A stretch of DNA of 64,000 nucleotides from Planctomycetota bacterium (lineage in GTDB: Bacteria > Planctomycetota > GCA-002687715): positions 104,834 through 168,833 of the forward strand of contig NYSS01000005.1 in NCBI GenBank assembly GCA_002683135.1. The letters are read 5' to 3'. The notes beneath the pieces were generated by a model that saw nothing but the letters and a program-made list of their open reading frames with translations, searched no databases and was not told the origin of the DNA. Made by a program: the position numbers and the translations under genes. Of this stretch, positions 19,388 to 29,449 are shown one piece after another (the stretch's first letter is position 1; the number at the start of each line of letters is the position of its first letter).

Positions 19388-20311
19388 ATGTTCTTTCGAC
19401 TCAGACGATCTCTTCAGGTGCGCCGCTACAACAAGGAGGTGCGGGCCATCCTTGACGCGCCCCCCCTGCGCCTCGACCCGACCAGCCAGTACACCCTCGT
19501 TTCCCAGATCTGCCACTTCGATGTCCTGATGTGGCTGGTTGCGGCGAAATCATGGGCGAGATACGCGCCCCCGCGCAGGGTCTGGTTGCTGGACGATGGC
19601 TCCTTGACCCCCGCCGACATCGGGCTCCTGAACGAGCACGTCGCTGGCCTTACGGTGGTCACCCGCGGTGACGTGGAGAACCCTCGCTGCCCCAAGGGCT
19701 TCTTCTTCGAGCGCATCTTGCTGATCGCCGACCTGGTTGCGGACAGCTACGTGATGCAACTCGATTCGGACACGGTGACGACCTCGGAGCCGACCGAGGC
19801 CGTGACCTGCATCCATGGGGGGACCTGCTTTACCCTCGGCACCGACTTCGTTCCAGAGGTCGTTCCGATCCTGGAAGCCCAGCAGATCTGCGCCGATCGC
19901 GACTGGACGGCGCGACAGCTCCAGCACGAGCAGGTGCAATCCGAGCTCGCGTTCGACAAGCTCTCGAACCCGGAGACCCGACGCTATGTCCGGGCCAACG
20001 CGGCGTTCGCGGGTTTTGCCCGTGGGGCCATCTCGCGGGACGACGTGGAGTCCTTTTCGGAGGAGATGGAGGCGCTCCTGGGGGAGCGATGGACCGCCTG
20101 GGGTACCGAGCAGGTCACCTCCAACTACCTGATCGCCAACCAGCTCGAGGCCAAGATCTTCCATGAGCCGCGCTACGCCTGGCACGCGCCGGGGCACGAC
20201 TTGACCGCGGCGTGTTTTGTCCATTTCATCGGGACCCATCGGTTTGAAAACGGCACTTACGGGAGGCTCTCCCGGCAGGTGGCCGAGGAGTTGATTGACG
20301 CCGGGGAATAA
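19388..20311 (+). CDS. Hypothetical glycosyltransferase-like protein
   Basis: 308-codon ORF; YVMQLDSDTVTTSEP resembles DxD segment of nucleotide-sugar transferases. Confidence 0.55.
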   Translation: MFFRLRRSLQVRRYNKEVRAILDAPPLRLDPTSQYTLVSQICHFDVLMWLVAAKSWARYAPPRRVWLLDDGSLTPADIGLLNEHVAGLTVVTRGDVENPRCPKGFFFERILLIADLVADSYVMQLDSDTVTTSEPTEAVTCIHGGTCFTLGTDFVPEVVPILEAQQICADRDWTARQLQHEQVQSELAFDKLSNPETRRYVRANAAFAGFARGAISRDDVESFSEEMEALLGERWTAWGTEQVTSNYLIANQLEAKIFHEPRYAWHAPGHDLTAACFVHFIGTHRFENGTYGRLSRQVAEELIDAGE

Positions 20312-20347
20312 GCCCGGTTGGTTCGTCGTCCCAGGTAGCATCCAGCC

Positions 20348-20881
20348 ATGCGAAAGACCGCGATCATCCTCTCCTGTCTCCTTCTGTGTGGGGCGTGCCG
20401 CACGCGTGGCGTGGATCCGCGGACAGAGGACACTCAGTGGACTCTGGCCCGGATGGAGCTGGACAAGTCGCTTCTTGGGAACCTGGGCGCGCTGCCCACG
20501 TTCCAGGCGCCGGCGGGCTCGGTGGGGGCGGGCGTTCCCCGCGCGAAGGGGACTCTGCGCGTCAACGACTACGGCAAGGTGGCTTGTGAGATCGCGGTCT
20601 TCGAGCCGGTTGTCGGGCTCGGCGGGACGCGAGCGGTCATCGAGCATCGGCTCGTGCGGTTTTACGGACGCATGGTCGATGGCGGTCGCCTGTTCGTCCG
20701 TGAGGACCGCAGCCAGTCAGCGCGGCTGGGAGACGCCACGGTGTTGCATGTCGAGCAGCGGCCCGACGGTTACGTGAAGCTCACGGCGGCGACCGGGGCG
20801 AAGAAGCTCCCCTACGTTTATTGGTTCAGGCAGGGGGCCCGCCCGGCGCCGCCGATTAACATCCCCTACGACGACGGCTGA
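20348..20881 (+). CDS. Hypothetical exported protein (possible lipoprotein)
   Basis: MRKTAIILSCLLLCGACRTRG signal with Cys near cleavage position; otherwise no motif. Confidence 0.55.
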   Translation: MRKTAIILSCLLLCGACRTRGVDPRTEDTQWTLARMELDKSLLGNLGALPTFQAPAGSVGAGVPRAKGTLRVNDYGKVACEIAVFEPVVGLGGTRAVIEHRLVRFYGRMVDGGRLFVREDRSQSARLGDATVLHVEQRPDGYVKLTAATGAKKLPYVYWFRQGARPAPPINIPYDDG

Positions 20882-20891
20882 GCACCTCTTT

Positions 20892-21590
20892 ATGCGTTTC
20901 GACCCGCCGCTCGCTACCGGGGTCTTGTTGCGTCGCTACAAGCGCTTCATGGCGGACGTCCGCCTCAAGGACGGTTCGGTCGTCGTCGCGCATATCGCCA
21001 ACACGGGGTCGATGGCTGGCTGCTCGACGCCGGGCAGTCGGGTCGCGCTCTCCCATCATCCGGATTCGGGACGCAAGCTGCTTTGGAGCTGGGAGCTCAT
21101 CGACGTTGATGGGTCTTGGATTTGCGTCAACACGTCGCTGCCGAACCGCATCGTCGAGGAGGCGATCCGGGCTGGGCGCCTCGGCCCGCTGCGCGGGTAC
21201 AAGGAGCTCGCTCGGGAGGTCCCGTACGGAGCCAACAGCCGCATCGATATCAAGTTGATGGGGAAGGACCGGCCGTGTTTCGTGGAGGTGAAGAACGCGA
21301 CGATGCGCGTCGGTCGTCAGGCTCGATTCCCGGATTCGGTGACTGAGCGCGGGCGTAAGCACCTGGAGGAGCTCTCGCAGCAGGTCCGTGAGGGCGCCCG
21401 GGCCGTCATGCTGTTCCTCGTTAATCGTGGCGATTGCGGAGCGCTGGCGCCGGCGGATGACGTGGACCCCGCTTACGGCGAGACCCTGAGGCGGGCGCAC
21501 GGGGAGGGCGTGGAGTTGCTGGCGTACAGGACGCGTCCGACGCTGCATGGGATCGCCATCGAGAAGAAGCTCCCGGTTCGCCTCCCCTGA
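20892..21590 (+). CDS. sfsA: SfsA family protein
   Basis: LLRRYKRFMADVRLKDGSVVVAHIANTGSMAGCSTPGSRVALS, EVKNATMRVGRQARFPDSVTERGRKHLEEL. Confidence 0.95.
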   Translation: MRFDPPLATGVLLRRYKRFMADVRLKDGSVVVAHIANTGSMAGCSTPGSRVALSHHPDSGRKLLWSWELIDVDGSWICVNTSLPNRIVEEAIRAGRLGPLRGYKELAREVPYGANSRIDIKLMGKDRPCFVEVKNATMRVGRQARFPDSVTERGRKHLEELSQQVREGARAVMLFLVNRGDCGALAPADDVDPAYGETLRRAHGEGVELLAYRTRPTLHGIAIEKKLPVRLP

Positions 21591-21707
21591 CCACAAAGGC
21601 GCCTCGGGTGCGCGGTGCGGCACGGCGCTGGCGGCGATGGCCAGGCGCCCGATCATGATCTTTGGTCGTCGGATACGATGGCCCTTCGCTCTGCTGGAGG
21701 CATCTCG

Positions 21708-23768
21708 ATGATCCGACTTGCGCAGGTCGCTCTCGCCCTCTCCGTGTTGCTCACCTCCGCCGCGGCGGACCCGGGGCAAACGCACCTGATCTACACGGCT
21801 ACCGTGAAGCCTGGCGGTCCCCGGCACCTCCACCTCTCGATCGAGGTGCGCAATCCTCGACATGAAACGCTGACTTTCATTGTCCCGCACTGGGCCCCCG
21901 GTGCTTACCGGGAGCTCACGGTGGGGGCGCGCAGCCGCACCGTCGCCTGGAAGCAGCTCTCTGGCTTCAAGGCCGTCGATGACAAGGGGAAGCAGCGGAA
22001 GGTGCGCGCCGATGGGGACCGCCGCTGGCAGGTCGACGCGAAGGGCGCGACGACGATCACCTTCACCTACACCAACACGGAGCCCGGGCGCCCCTCCAAC
22101 AATCGTTCCTATCTGGGCTCGGGATCCGGGCTGATAGATGGTCCGCGCAACTGGGTGTACGTCGAGGGCATGAAGGACCTGCCGGTGCACGTTCACTTTG
22201 ATCTCCCCGACGGATGGGAGGTCGGCAGTGGGCTCGACCCGACGTTCGACCCCATGGTCTTCAGCGCCAAGGACTACGACCGGCTGATCGATTGCCCGAC
22301 CCTCGTGGGCAAGATGCGGAGCTGGTCATTCCTTTATCGCGGAGTACCGCACCGGATCGTCGTGGACGACGGGCAGCGTGTGGCGCGGTTCGACGTAGAG
22401 CCGTTCTTGGACATGGTGAAGCGGGTGGTGAAGGTGTACGTGGACATGTTTGACGACGTCCCGTACGACCACTACACCTTCATCTTCACCCCCGGAGGCG
22501 GTGGCCTGGAGCACCTGACGTCGACGACCATTGGGGGCGTCCGCAGGCTGACGCCCCGCGGCCTGATGGGGGTCACGGCGCACGAGTTCTTTCACGCTTG
22601 GAACGTGAAGCGATTGCGACCGTTGCGCCTCGGTCCGTTCGATTACACGGGGCCGCAGCCCGTGGACGATCTTTGGATCTGCGAGGGGTTGACGAGTTAC
22701 TACACGCCGCTCGGGTTGTGGCGCGCGGGGCTCTACCAGGACGAGGAGTTCCTGCAGAGCCAGGCCGGTGGCATCAGGAGCTGGGAGAGCAACCCGGCGC
22801 ACCTCGTGCAGTCGCCTCAGGAGTCATCCCGTGGCGTTTGGACGAACGACACGCGGATCTCGTATTACCTGCAAGGCCAGGTGCTCGGGATGATGATCGA
22901 CCTCGCCATCCGAGACGAGAGCGACAACAAGTACAGCCTGGACGACGTCATGCGGCATATGTATCGCAAGCATGGGGGCTATTATCGGCACCACCCGCCG
23001 CGGCCAGGGTTCAAGTCCGAAGACTGGCCGCGGGAGATCAAGGCGCTGACCGGGGTCGATCTCAAGGATTTCTGGGACGCGCACATTCGCGAGTCCCAAC
23101 CGGTCGACTGGAACCGCTACCTGGCCGCCGCTGGGTGGAAGCTCGAGCTTGAGACGAAGAAGGCGTCCGCGCTCGCGGCGGCGCAGACGCGTCGGGTTGA
23201 AGGCGGCGACACGGTGCTGGAGGTGCAGCGCGGTGGGGCGCTCTTTCGCGCGGGGTTCCGTGACGGCGACAGGGTGAAGGCGTTCAACGGAGCCGAGGTG
23301 CGTGGCCGCTTCGGATTGAGGCGGTCCTTGCGAGCGGTGGACGCCGGCGCCTCTTTTGTCGCCGACGTGATCCGGTCCGGGAAGAGCGTGAAGGTGAAGG
23401 GCAAGGCCGAAGCGGCGAACGAATTCGGATTGCTCGACTACACCGACGTCCCCGGCGGGGTGCGCGTGGGGGAGGTCCCACGCGGGACGGCGCTCTACGG
23501 CGGCGGGCTTCGGGACAAGGACGTCGTCACGGCGGTCGACGGGAAGAGCGTTGGAACTCGGGGGGAGTTGCGGGCACGCCTCGCCGGACGATCTGTCGGT
23601 GAGACCGCGACGTTCTCGGTCAAGCGGGGCAATGACGCGGCTACGTGCGCGGTGAAGGTGCAGCCTGCCGAGAGCCGGAAGGTCGGGCGCATGCAGGTGC
23701 TGAAGGGCGTGACCAGCAAGCAGGAGCGTGTCCGTCGCGGCATGAAGGCGGGGACGACGGACCGGTAG
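21708..23768 (+). CDS. M61 glycyl aminopeptidase-like protease with C-terminal PDZ domains
   Basis: GLMGVTAHEFFHAWNVKRLRP catalytic helix; WICEGLTSYY; two PDZ-like segments at C-terminus; SD ctggagg upstream. Confidence 0.93.
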   Translation: MIRLAQVALALSVLLTSAAADPGQTHLIYTATVKPGGPRHLHLSIEVRNPRHETLTFIVPHWAPGAYRELTVGARSRTVAWKQLSGFKAVDDKGKQRKVRADGDRRWQVDAKGATTITFTYTNTEPGRPSNNRSYLGSGSGLIDGPRNWVYVEGMKDLPVHVHFDLPDGWEVGSGLDPTFDPMVFSAKDYDRLIDCPTLVGKMRSWSFLYRGVPHRIVVDDGQRVARFDVEPFLDMVKRVVKVYVDMFDDVPYDHYTFIFTPGGGGLEHLTSTTIGGVRRLTPRGLMGVTAHEFFHAWNVKRLRPLRLGPFDYTGPQPVDDLWICEGLTSYYTPLGLWRAGLYQDEEFLQSQAGGIRSWESNPAHLVQSPQESSRGVWTNDTRISYYLQGQVLGMMIDLAIRDESDNKYSLDDVMRHMYRKHGGYYRHHPPRPGFKSEDWPREIKALTGVDLKDFWDAHIRESQPVDWNRYLAAAGWKLELETKKASALAAAQTRRVEGGDTVLEVQRGGALFRAGFRDGDRVKAFNGAEVRGRFGLRRSLRAVDAGASFVADVIRSGKSVKVKGKAEAANEFGLLDYTDVPGGVRVGEVPRGTALYGGGLRDKDVVTAVDGKSVGTRGELRARLAGRSVGETATFSVKRGNDAATCAVKVQPAESRKVGRMQVLKGVTSKQERVRRGMKAGTTDR

Positions 23769-24202
23769 TGTTCCTCTACGGGACCTCCAGCTGGCACGAG
23801 AAATCCTGGGTCGGCCCGTTCTATCCCGAGGGGATGAGGTCCCCGGATTGGCTGTCTCACGACGCCACCCAGTTCAGCACGGTGGAGGTCGACTCGACGT
23901 ACTACGGCACCCCCAAGCCGGCGACGGTCGACAATTTGCGGGCGCGGACACCGGACGGCTTCGTCATGTGCGTGAAGTTCCCACGGGGCATCGTGCACGG
24001 TGGCGACACCGCCAGGCCGGACGCCGACGTCGCGCTCGTCCTCGACAAGGTCGGCAAGAAGCGAGATGCGTTCCTCGATGTCATCGGTCGGCTAGGCGAC
24101 CGATGTGGGCCGCTTGTCATGCAGCGCCCTTACTTCAGCGGGGACGCTCGTTCGTGTGGGGCGGGGCCGGCCTCGGCCCAGGGGCGTTGTCACCGCAGGT
24201 AG
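23768..24202 (+). pseudogene. 3'-truncated DUF72 family protein
   Basis: LYGTSSWHEKSWVGPFYPEGM...FSTVEVDSTYYGTPKPATVDNLRARTPDGFVMCVKFPRGIVH is DUF72 N-half; family similarity stops near LVMQRPYF and ORF ends overlapping the 3' end of the Lon-family gene. Confidence 0.7.
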
Positions 24203-26580
24203 TCGCGCACCGTGTCTGCGTACTTCTTGAGCGTGGCGTCGCAGGCCAGCAGCACCTCGTCCGCTGACCGCCCCGTCATCAGCGCAAGCGCGCTGCGGAC
24301 GTCGGTGGCGGGCCAGAGGTGGAACTGTCCCGCCTCGACGGCCGCGCAGATCTCCCGGTCCAGGTGGAGATCAGAGACGTTGGACGCCGGCAGCATCACG
24401 CCCTGGGTCCCGGTCAAGCCCCTGAACTTGCATGCGCGGAAGAAGCCCTGCGTCTTCTCCGTCACGCCGCCCACGGGCTGGACCTGGCCGTGCTGGTTCA
24501 GTGATCCGGTGACCGCGACGTCTTGCCGCAGGGGCACGCCCGACAGCGCCGAGAGCAGGGAGACGAGCTCGGCCAGCGAGGCGGAGTCGCCGTCGACCAT
24601 GGCGTATGACTGCTCGAAGGCGATGTTCGCGTGGAGCGAGAGCGGCTTGTCTTGGGCGAACGTCGACGACAGAAAGCCCGACAGGATCAGGACGCCCTTG
24701 TCGTGGACGCGCCCGGAGAGATCGGCCTCGCGCTCGATGTTGACGACGCCCCGATGCCCCATGGCGCAGGTGGCGCTGATGCGCGCGGGCAGACCGAATT
24801 GGGCGTCATCCAGGTCGTAGTACCCCAGCCCGTTGACCTGGCCGACTTGCGAGCCTTCGACCTGGAGCAGGACCTTGCCGTCCTCGATCATCTCGAGCAT
24901 CTTGCGCTCGACGAGGTTATGCCGCGCCAGGCGGCGACCCAGGGCTGCCTCCTGGTCGTCCCTGGTGACGCATTCGCCGCCGCGGTCCCTGGTCACGTGG
25001 TTGGCCTCGCGCATGAGATCCGCAAGCTCGGAGAAGCGTGTCGTGAGGTGATCGCGGTGTCCGCTCGCCCGGACGCCCTCCTCAAGCAGGCTCGCGAGCG
25101 CTCCTGCGTCGAAGGACGCGAGGTCTTCGCGGTCGATGATTCGCTTGAGGACGGCAAGGAAGGCGCCCACGTTGTCGCCGTTGCGGGGCATGTCGTCTTC
25201 GAACTCGACCTTGACCTTGAAGAGCGAAGCGAAGTCAGGATCCATCGCGTGCAGCGTGTCGTACGAATGACGCTCACCCACGAGCACGACCTTGACCTTG
25301 ATCGGAATCGGCATTGGCTTAAGGGCAAACGGAGCGTGCGGGCCTTCCTGCTGTGGCCCGATCTCGATCTCGCCCTTGCGCAGGATCCGCTTGAGGTTCT
25401 CGTAGACGCCGCGCTCCCTCAGGGCTTCACTCGCGTAGAGCACGAGGAAGCCCCCGTTGGCTCGGAGCAGGGCGCCGGGCTTGATGTCCATGAACGTTGG
25501 GATCGGCGGGTCACCCGCGGCCTCGACGGTGCCGAAGAGGTTGCGCCACGTCGGCCAGCTTTCTTCGACGACCGGGCTCGGGTTGTTCTCGTCCTCTTCG
25601 GCCGGGTCCCAGAGCAGATTCGTGCGGACAAACCACAAGAAGCCCTCCATCGTCGGGCCCGGCGGCGGCGACGCTTCTTGCGCGGGGGGGCGAAAGAGCT
25701 CGAGGTTCTGCAGGAGCTCGTCCCGGAGGCCGGCAATCCAGCCGACGATGTTCGCGTCGTGCTTGTCGAAGCGCTCAAGGAGCGGCGCGAACAAGGGGTC
25801 GATCGCGTCGCCCACCTTGCGCGTTTCGGAGTCTCGCACGAGGCCGCGGTAACGCTCCCCGAGGGTGCGATGGGTGGACACGAGCGACCCCAGCTCACCC
25901 TTGAAGGAGCGGTGTTGCGCCTGCATTTCGGCGAATTTCGCTTCGTCGAGCCCGGCCTCCTCCAGGTCGGCCTCGACCTGCTCCATCGAGACCGGGTCCC
26001 CTTCCACGATGGGGAAGATCTCCGACATGCGAACGGTACCGGTCGCGGTCTGCGATTGAGCGACCGCGAATCCGGCCTGGTCTATGCGGCCCTCGAAGGA
26101 CGAGAACAGCCGTTTCGATTCGCGTTCGAACTTCTCCAGGAGGCGTTGCCGGCTCTTCGACATGACATCGCTGCCGAGGAGGGCGGGGATCTCGTCCGCC
26201 AGTGCTGCCCGGAGGTCGTCGACCGCGGTTTGAAATTCGCGCCCCATTCCGGGCGGGAGGGTGATGAGCAGCGCCCGGTCCGGGTGGGTGAAGTCGTACA
26301 TGTACGACTGGCTTGATGGCGCCTCGCACTCGAGATCGCACATGCCGATCATCTGGCGAACCGCCGCGAATCGACCGGTGCCCTTGCTGCCAGCGAGGTA
26401 GACGTTGAAGCCCGGAGCATCTATGTCGAGGCCCGTCCCCAGCGCGTCGAGCGCCGCGCCTTGGCCGACGATCGCATCCGCGGCGGAGAGGTCGTCGCTC
26501 GAGTCGATGCCGAGGACGGACGGATCCACGCGGAAGCGTACGGCGTCAACGGACAGGGGCTCAATCGCGGGTTCGGTCAT
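24190..26580 (-). CDS. Lon-family (S16) ATP-dependent protease, AAA_32/LonB-like
   Basis: Protease dyad regions YAMVDGDSASLAELVSLLSALSGVPLRQDVAVTGSLNQHGQVQPVGGVTEK; start may be MTEPAIEP (26580) or 26607. Confidence 0.9.
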   Translation of the reverse strand: MTEPAIEPLSVDAVRFRVDPSVLGIDSSDDLSAADAIVGQGAALDALGTGLDIDAPGFNVYLAGSKGTGRFAAVRQMIGMCDLECEAPSSQSYMYDFTHPDRALLITLPPGMGREFQTAVDDLRAALADEIPALLGSDVMSKSRQRLLEKFERESKRLFSSFEGRIDQAGFAVAQSQTATGTVRMSEIFPIVEGDPVSMEQVEADLEEAGLDEAKFAEMQAQHRSFKGELGSLVSTHRTLGERYRGLVRDSETRKVGDAIDPLFAPLLERFDKHDANIVGWIAGLRDELLQNLELFRPPAQEASPPPGPTMEGFLWFVRTNLLWDPAEEDENNPSPVVEESWPTWRNLFGTVEAAGDPPIPTFMDIKPGALLRANGGFLVLYASEALRERGVYENLKRILRKGEIEIGPQQEGPHAPFALKPMPIPIKVKVVLVGERHSYDTLHAMDPDFASLFKVKVEFEDDMPRNGDNVGAFLAVLKRIIDREDLASFDAGALASLLEEGVRASGHRDHLTTRFSELADLMREANHVTRDRGGECVTRDDQEAALGRRLARHNLVERKMLEMIEDGKVLLQVEGSQVGQVNGLGYYDLDDAQFGLPARISATCAMGHRGVVNIEREADLSGRVHDKGVLILSGFLSSTFAQDKPLSLHANIAFEQSYAMVDGDSASLAELVSLLSALSGVPLRQDVAVTGSLNQHGQVQPVGGVTEKTQGFFRACKFRGLTGTQGVMLPASNVSDLHLDREICAAVEAGQFHLWPATDVRSALALMTGRSADEVLLACDATLKKYADTVRDYLR

Positions 26581-26626
26581 GGGAAGGAACTCCGGGGAGC
26601 GGGTCATCGTACCCTGCTCGGCCAGT

Positions 26627-26632
26627 TAGTAT
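26627..26632 (+). promoter_or_regulatory. Putative -10 element (TAGTAT) of dapF
   Basis: TAGTAT 6 nt upstream of GTG start, in a short divergent gap. Confidence 0.4.
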
Positions 26633-26638
26633 GCAAGC

Positions 26639-27436
26639 GTGCGGTTCTTGAAGGTGGAGGGTGCGGGGAATGATTTCGTTTGCGTGGATGCGCTGCGAGG
26701 CTCCGCCCCCGCTGACCCGGAGTCCCTCGCCCGTGAGATTTGTGATCGGCAGCGTGGCGTCGGTGGGGATGGACTGTTGGTCATCGAGCGGGCCGCGTCA
26801 TCCGACGCACGGATGGTTATGTGGAATGCGGATGGGAGCAGATCTGACATGTGCGGCAACGCGTTGCGTTGTGTCGCGCTCGTCCTCGCCCGCGATCACG
26901 GTCACGGTGCGGCGAACGCCGTCGCGACCGACAGTGGGGTTTTTGCGACCGAGGTGGTCACCTTGAACGGCGGCGTCGCTTCAGTGCGGACCTCGGTGGG
27001 GCGGCCTGTGCGGACAGGAGAGCAGGTGATCGAGGTCGAGGGTGTTCGCGTGCGTGTGGATGCGTTGCGCGTAGGAAACCCCGTGTGCGTCATCTGGACG
27101 GACGACGTGGCGGCGGCGCCCGTTGCGACCGTCGGCCCCCACCTGGAGGTCCACGAGGCTTTCCCCGACGGGACGAACGTCGCGTTTGCGGAGGTGGTTG
27201 ATAGGGGACACGTTCGGCAGCGCACCTGGGAGCGCGGATGCGGGGAGACCCTCGCCTGCGGCACGGGCGCGGCCGCGGTCTGCGCGTCGGGGGTCCTGTC
27301 GGGCCGGCTCGATAGGGCCGTCACGGTCGCGTTGCCCGGCGGGCCGCTCGCGCTGGAGTGGCCGGCCGACGAAGCGGAGGTGTGCCTGACGGGACCGGCG
27401 CGGGTTGTGTTCGAGGGGGATTGGCCGTGGAGATGA
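26639..27436 (+). CDS. dapF: Diaminopimelate epimerase
   Basis: GTG start; FLKVEGAGNDFV, WNADGSRSDMCGNALRC, ERGCGETLACGTGAAAV. Confidence 0.94.
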   Translation: MRFLKVEGAGNDFVCVDALRGSAPADPESLAREICDRQRGVGGDGLLVIERAASSDARMVMWNADGSRSDMCGNALRCVALVLARDHGHGAANAVATDSGVFATEVVTLNGGVASVRTSVGRPVRTGEQVIEVEGVRVRVDALRVGNPVCVIWTDDVAAAPVATVGPHLEVHEAFPDGTNVAFAEVVDRGHVRQRTWERGCGETLACGTGAAAVCASGVLSGRLDRAVTVALPGGPLALEWPADEAEVCLTGPARVVFEGDWPWR

Positions 27437-29379
27437 TCCAGCCGATCGTCGCTCTCATGATGATGAGCCTGGCCCGTGGCTTCACGCCCTTGTTTCCCGA
27501 GGCGTGGACGGGTCCGGTCGCGGTCGCGGCGTACCTTGCGATGGGTTGGTTCGTTACGCGGCGGTCCGCTGATGCGGCTGCGCGGGCTGCCGACGCGGGT
27601 GACGCCTGGCGCGGCGGCGGGCATGGCGCGCTGCACCTGGCGGCTTGGGGGATGGTCGTGTTCGGGTCGGGTTGGCTCGGCTTGATCTGGGAGCTCACGG
27701 CCGCGACTCCTGGGCTGGCGCACCTCCTGGCGTTCACCCCCTACGTGGCGCATCGGGTGGCCCGGTGCTTGGGGCAGTGGCCGCTGGAGGCTCGCAACGC
27801 CAACCGGTCATGGTCTCGTCGCGACTACGTCGTGTTCCACGTGCGGGTGTTGATGCTGGCTGTTGTGCCGATCCTTATCGCGCAGACGCTGCTCGAGCTG
27901 CTGCAGACGGCTCCGGGCATTTCTATGTTCGTGGCCTCCTACGAGACCCTGGTCGTCCCCGTCGCCTCGGCAGGCGTCCTGGCGATGGTGTTCACCTGCG
28001 CGCCCCTGTTGATCCGCTGGATCCTCGGGGCGCGCCCGCTCGAGGCGGGGCCGCTGCGCGCCCGCCTCGAAGCGTACGGCACGCGCACCGGGTTTCGGCC
28101 CAACGACATCCTCGTGTGGCGCACGGGGAACGCCATCACCAACGCGCTCTATATCGGCATCGTGCCGGGTCTTCGCTATGTGGTCGTGACGGACGCCTTG
28201 ATCTCCAGGTTCCAGCCGGCGCAGGTCGAGGCCGTGTACGCGCACGAAGCGGGGCACGGGGTGCGGCGACACACGCTCCTGTTCATGCTCCTGGCGATCA
28301 GTCTCGTCTTCGGGGCGCACTCCACCAGCCTTGTCCTTGGCGAGTGGCTCGGGCCTATTCTCTCGAGCTTGGACCCGGAGGTCGCGGCGTACACCGGATT
28401 GGCGCTGACCATCGGCGTCTACGTCTCGTTGCTCGCGTTGTTCTTTCTTGTCGGCATGGGGTGGTTGTCCCGACGCTTCGAGACCGAGGCCGACCTGCAC
28501 GCGGTCCGGACGATGGACGACCCCGCCCCGTTTGTCAGCGCGCTGGAGGCGATCGGGTTGCACATGGGCGCGCTCAAGGCGGGCAAGGGGGGGATGCGAC
28601 ACTTCGGCATCGGTACGCGGATCGGGCTGGTCAACCGGTACACGTGCGAAACGGAGTTCCGGGTGTCGTTCGATCGGTTGTTGCGTCGGTGCCGTTGGGG
28701 CATCGCCCTGCTCTTGGTCCTCTCGACAATTCCCGTCATGGTCGCGGCGCCGGAGGCGCTGGTCATGGGCGGCTTCGACATGCGGCTCGGACGGGCCCGT
28801 GAGGCCGAAGAGGGCGGTCATCGTGGCGAGGCGGCGAGCCTCTACGGCGGCCTGTCGGCTTCTTTGCGGGCGTCGGAAGCGGAGCACCCGGAGTACTCGT
28901 CTGCGCTGCGCCTGCGCGAGGTCGCGGTGCTCGCGTCGCTCGCGGACGTCCACCTGAAAGAGGGGCGCTACGGCGACGCGCGCGCGGTCCTCGCGATGAT
29001 GGATGACCGGGTTCAGTCCGGTGACACCTTCGGCTTGTTCAACACCACCAACCTGGAGGTGATCCTCGGGGCGATTGACGGTGAAGAGGTCTTGTCTTCG
29101 GCGCGCTCACTCATCGTCCGGCTGGATGAGTTGATGGAGCGATACGGGTGGAACGCGTCGATCGACCAGACCTACTCAGACCTGTTCTTGGTCCTGCGCG
29201 CGGGCGGAGCGGCGGACAGGCCCCCCGGGCGTCCGCTGCGCTACTCCCCGATCGCTCGCCTTCTTCTCGCGTTCGACGAGGGACTCGTCGACGCGGCGAG
29301 AGAGGATATGGACCAGAGCGTGTATCGGCGCAAATTAGTCGAGCGGGCCAAGCCGGCTTTGTTGAACAAGCTGCGGTGA
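27433..29379 (+). CDS. M48 family membrane metalloprotease
   Basis: AVYAHEAGHGVRRHTLLFMLLA (HExxH) between TM segments; ATGA overlap with dapF. Confidence 0.88.
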   Translation: MIQPIVALMMMSLARGFTPLFPEAWTGPVAVAAYLAMGWFVTRRSADAAARAADAGDAWRGGGHGALHLAAWGMVVFGSGWLGLIWELTAATPGLAHLLAFTPYVAHRVARCLGQWPLEARNANRSWSRRDYVVFHVRVLMLAVVPILIAQTLLELLQTAPGISMFVASYETLVVPVASAGVLAMVFTCAPLLIRWILGARPLEAGPLRARLEAYGTRTGFRPNDILVWRTGNAITNALYIGIVPGLRYVVVTDALISRFQPAQVEAVYAHEAGHGVRRHTLLFMLLAISLVFGAHSTSLVLGEWLGPILSSLDPEVAAYTGLALTIGVYVSLLALFFLVGMGWLSRRFETEADLHAVRTMDDPAPFVSALEAIGLHMGALKAGKGGMRHFGIGTRIGLVNRYTCETEFRVSFDRLLRRCRWGIALLLVLSTIPVMVAAPEALVMGGFDMRLGRAREAEEGGHRGEAASLYGGLSASLRASEAEHPEYSSALRLREVAVLASLADVHLKEGRYGDARAVLAMMDDRVQSGDTFGLFNTTNLEVILGAIDGEEVLSSARSLIVRLDELMERYGWNASIDQTYSDLFLVLRAGGAADRPPGRPLRYSPIARLLLAFDEGLVDAAREDMDQSVYRRKLVERAKPALLNKLR

Positions 29380-29381
29380 CG

Positions 29382-29446
29382 CCCGCGAGGGTTGGGCCCG
29401 CGACACCCCCGGGTTGGTTCGACCGGCTGAGGGCCTTCCTCGCGGG
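29382..29446. terminator. Putative hairpin between convergent M48 and ftsH genes (CCCGCGAGG...CCTCGCGGG)
   Basis: Perfect 9-bp inverted repeat 29382-29390 / 29438-29446 flanking a 47-nt loop; no clear T-tract. Confidence 0.35.
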
Positions 29447-29449
29447 TCC

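Noticed and set aside
20856-22196. 446-aa minus ORF opposite sfsA and M61 gene
   Set aside because: Shadow ORF; SfsA and M61 motifs on the + strand are unambiguous.
24631-26316. 561-aa + strand ORF antisense to the Lon-family gene
   Set aside because: High-GC shadow ORF; opposite strand encodes clear Lon motifs and this translation has no coherent domain.
27808-28953. 381-aa minus ORF opposite the M48 protease
   Set aside because: Charged low-complexity antisense translation; M48 HEAGH motif on + strand.
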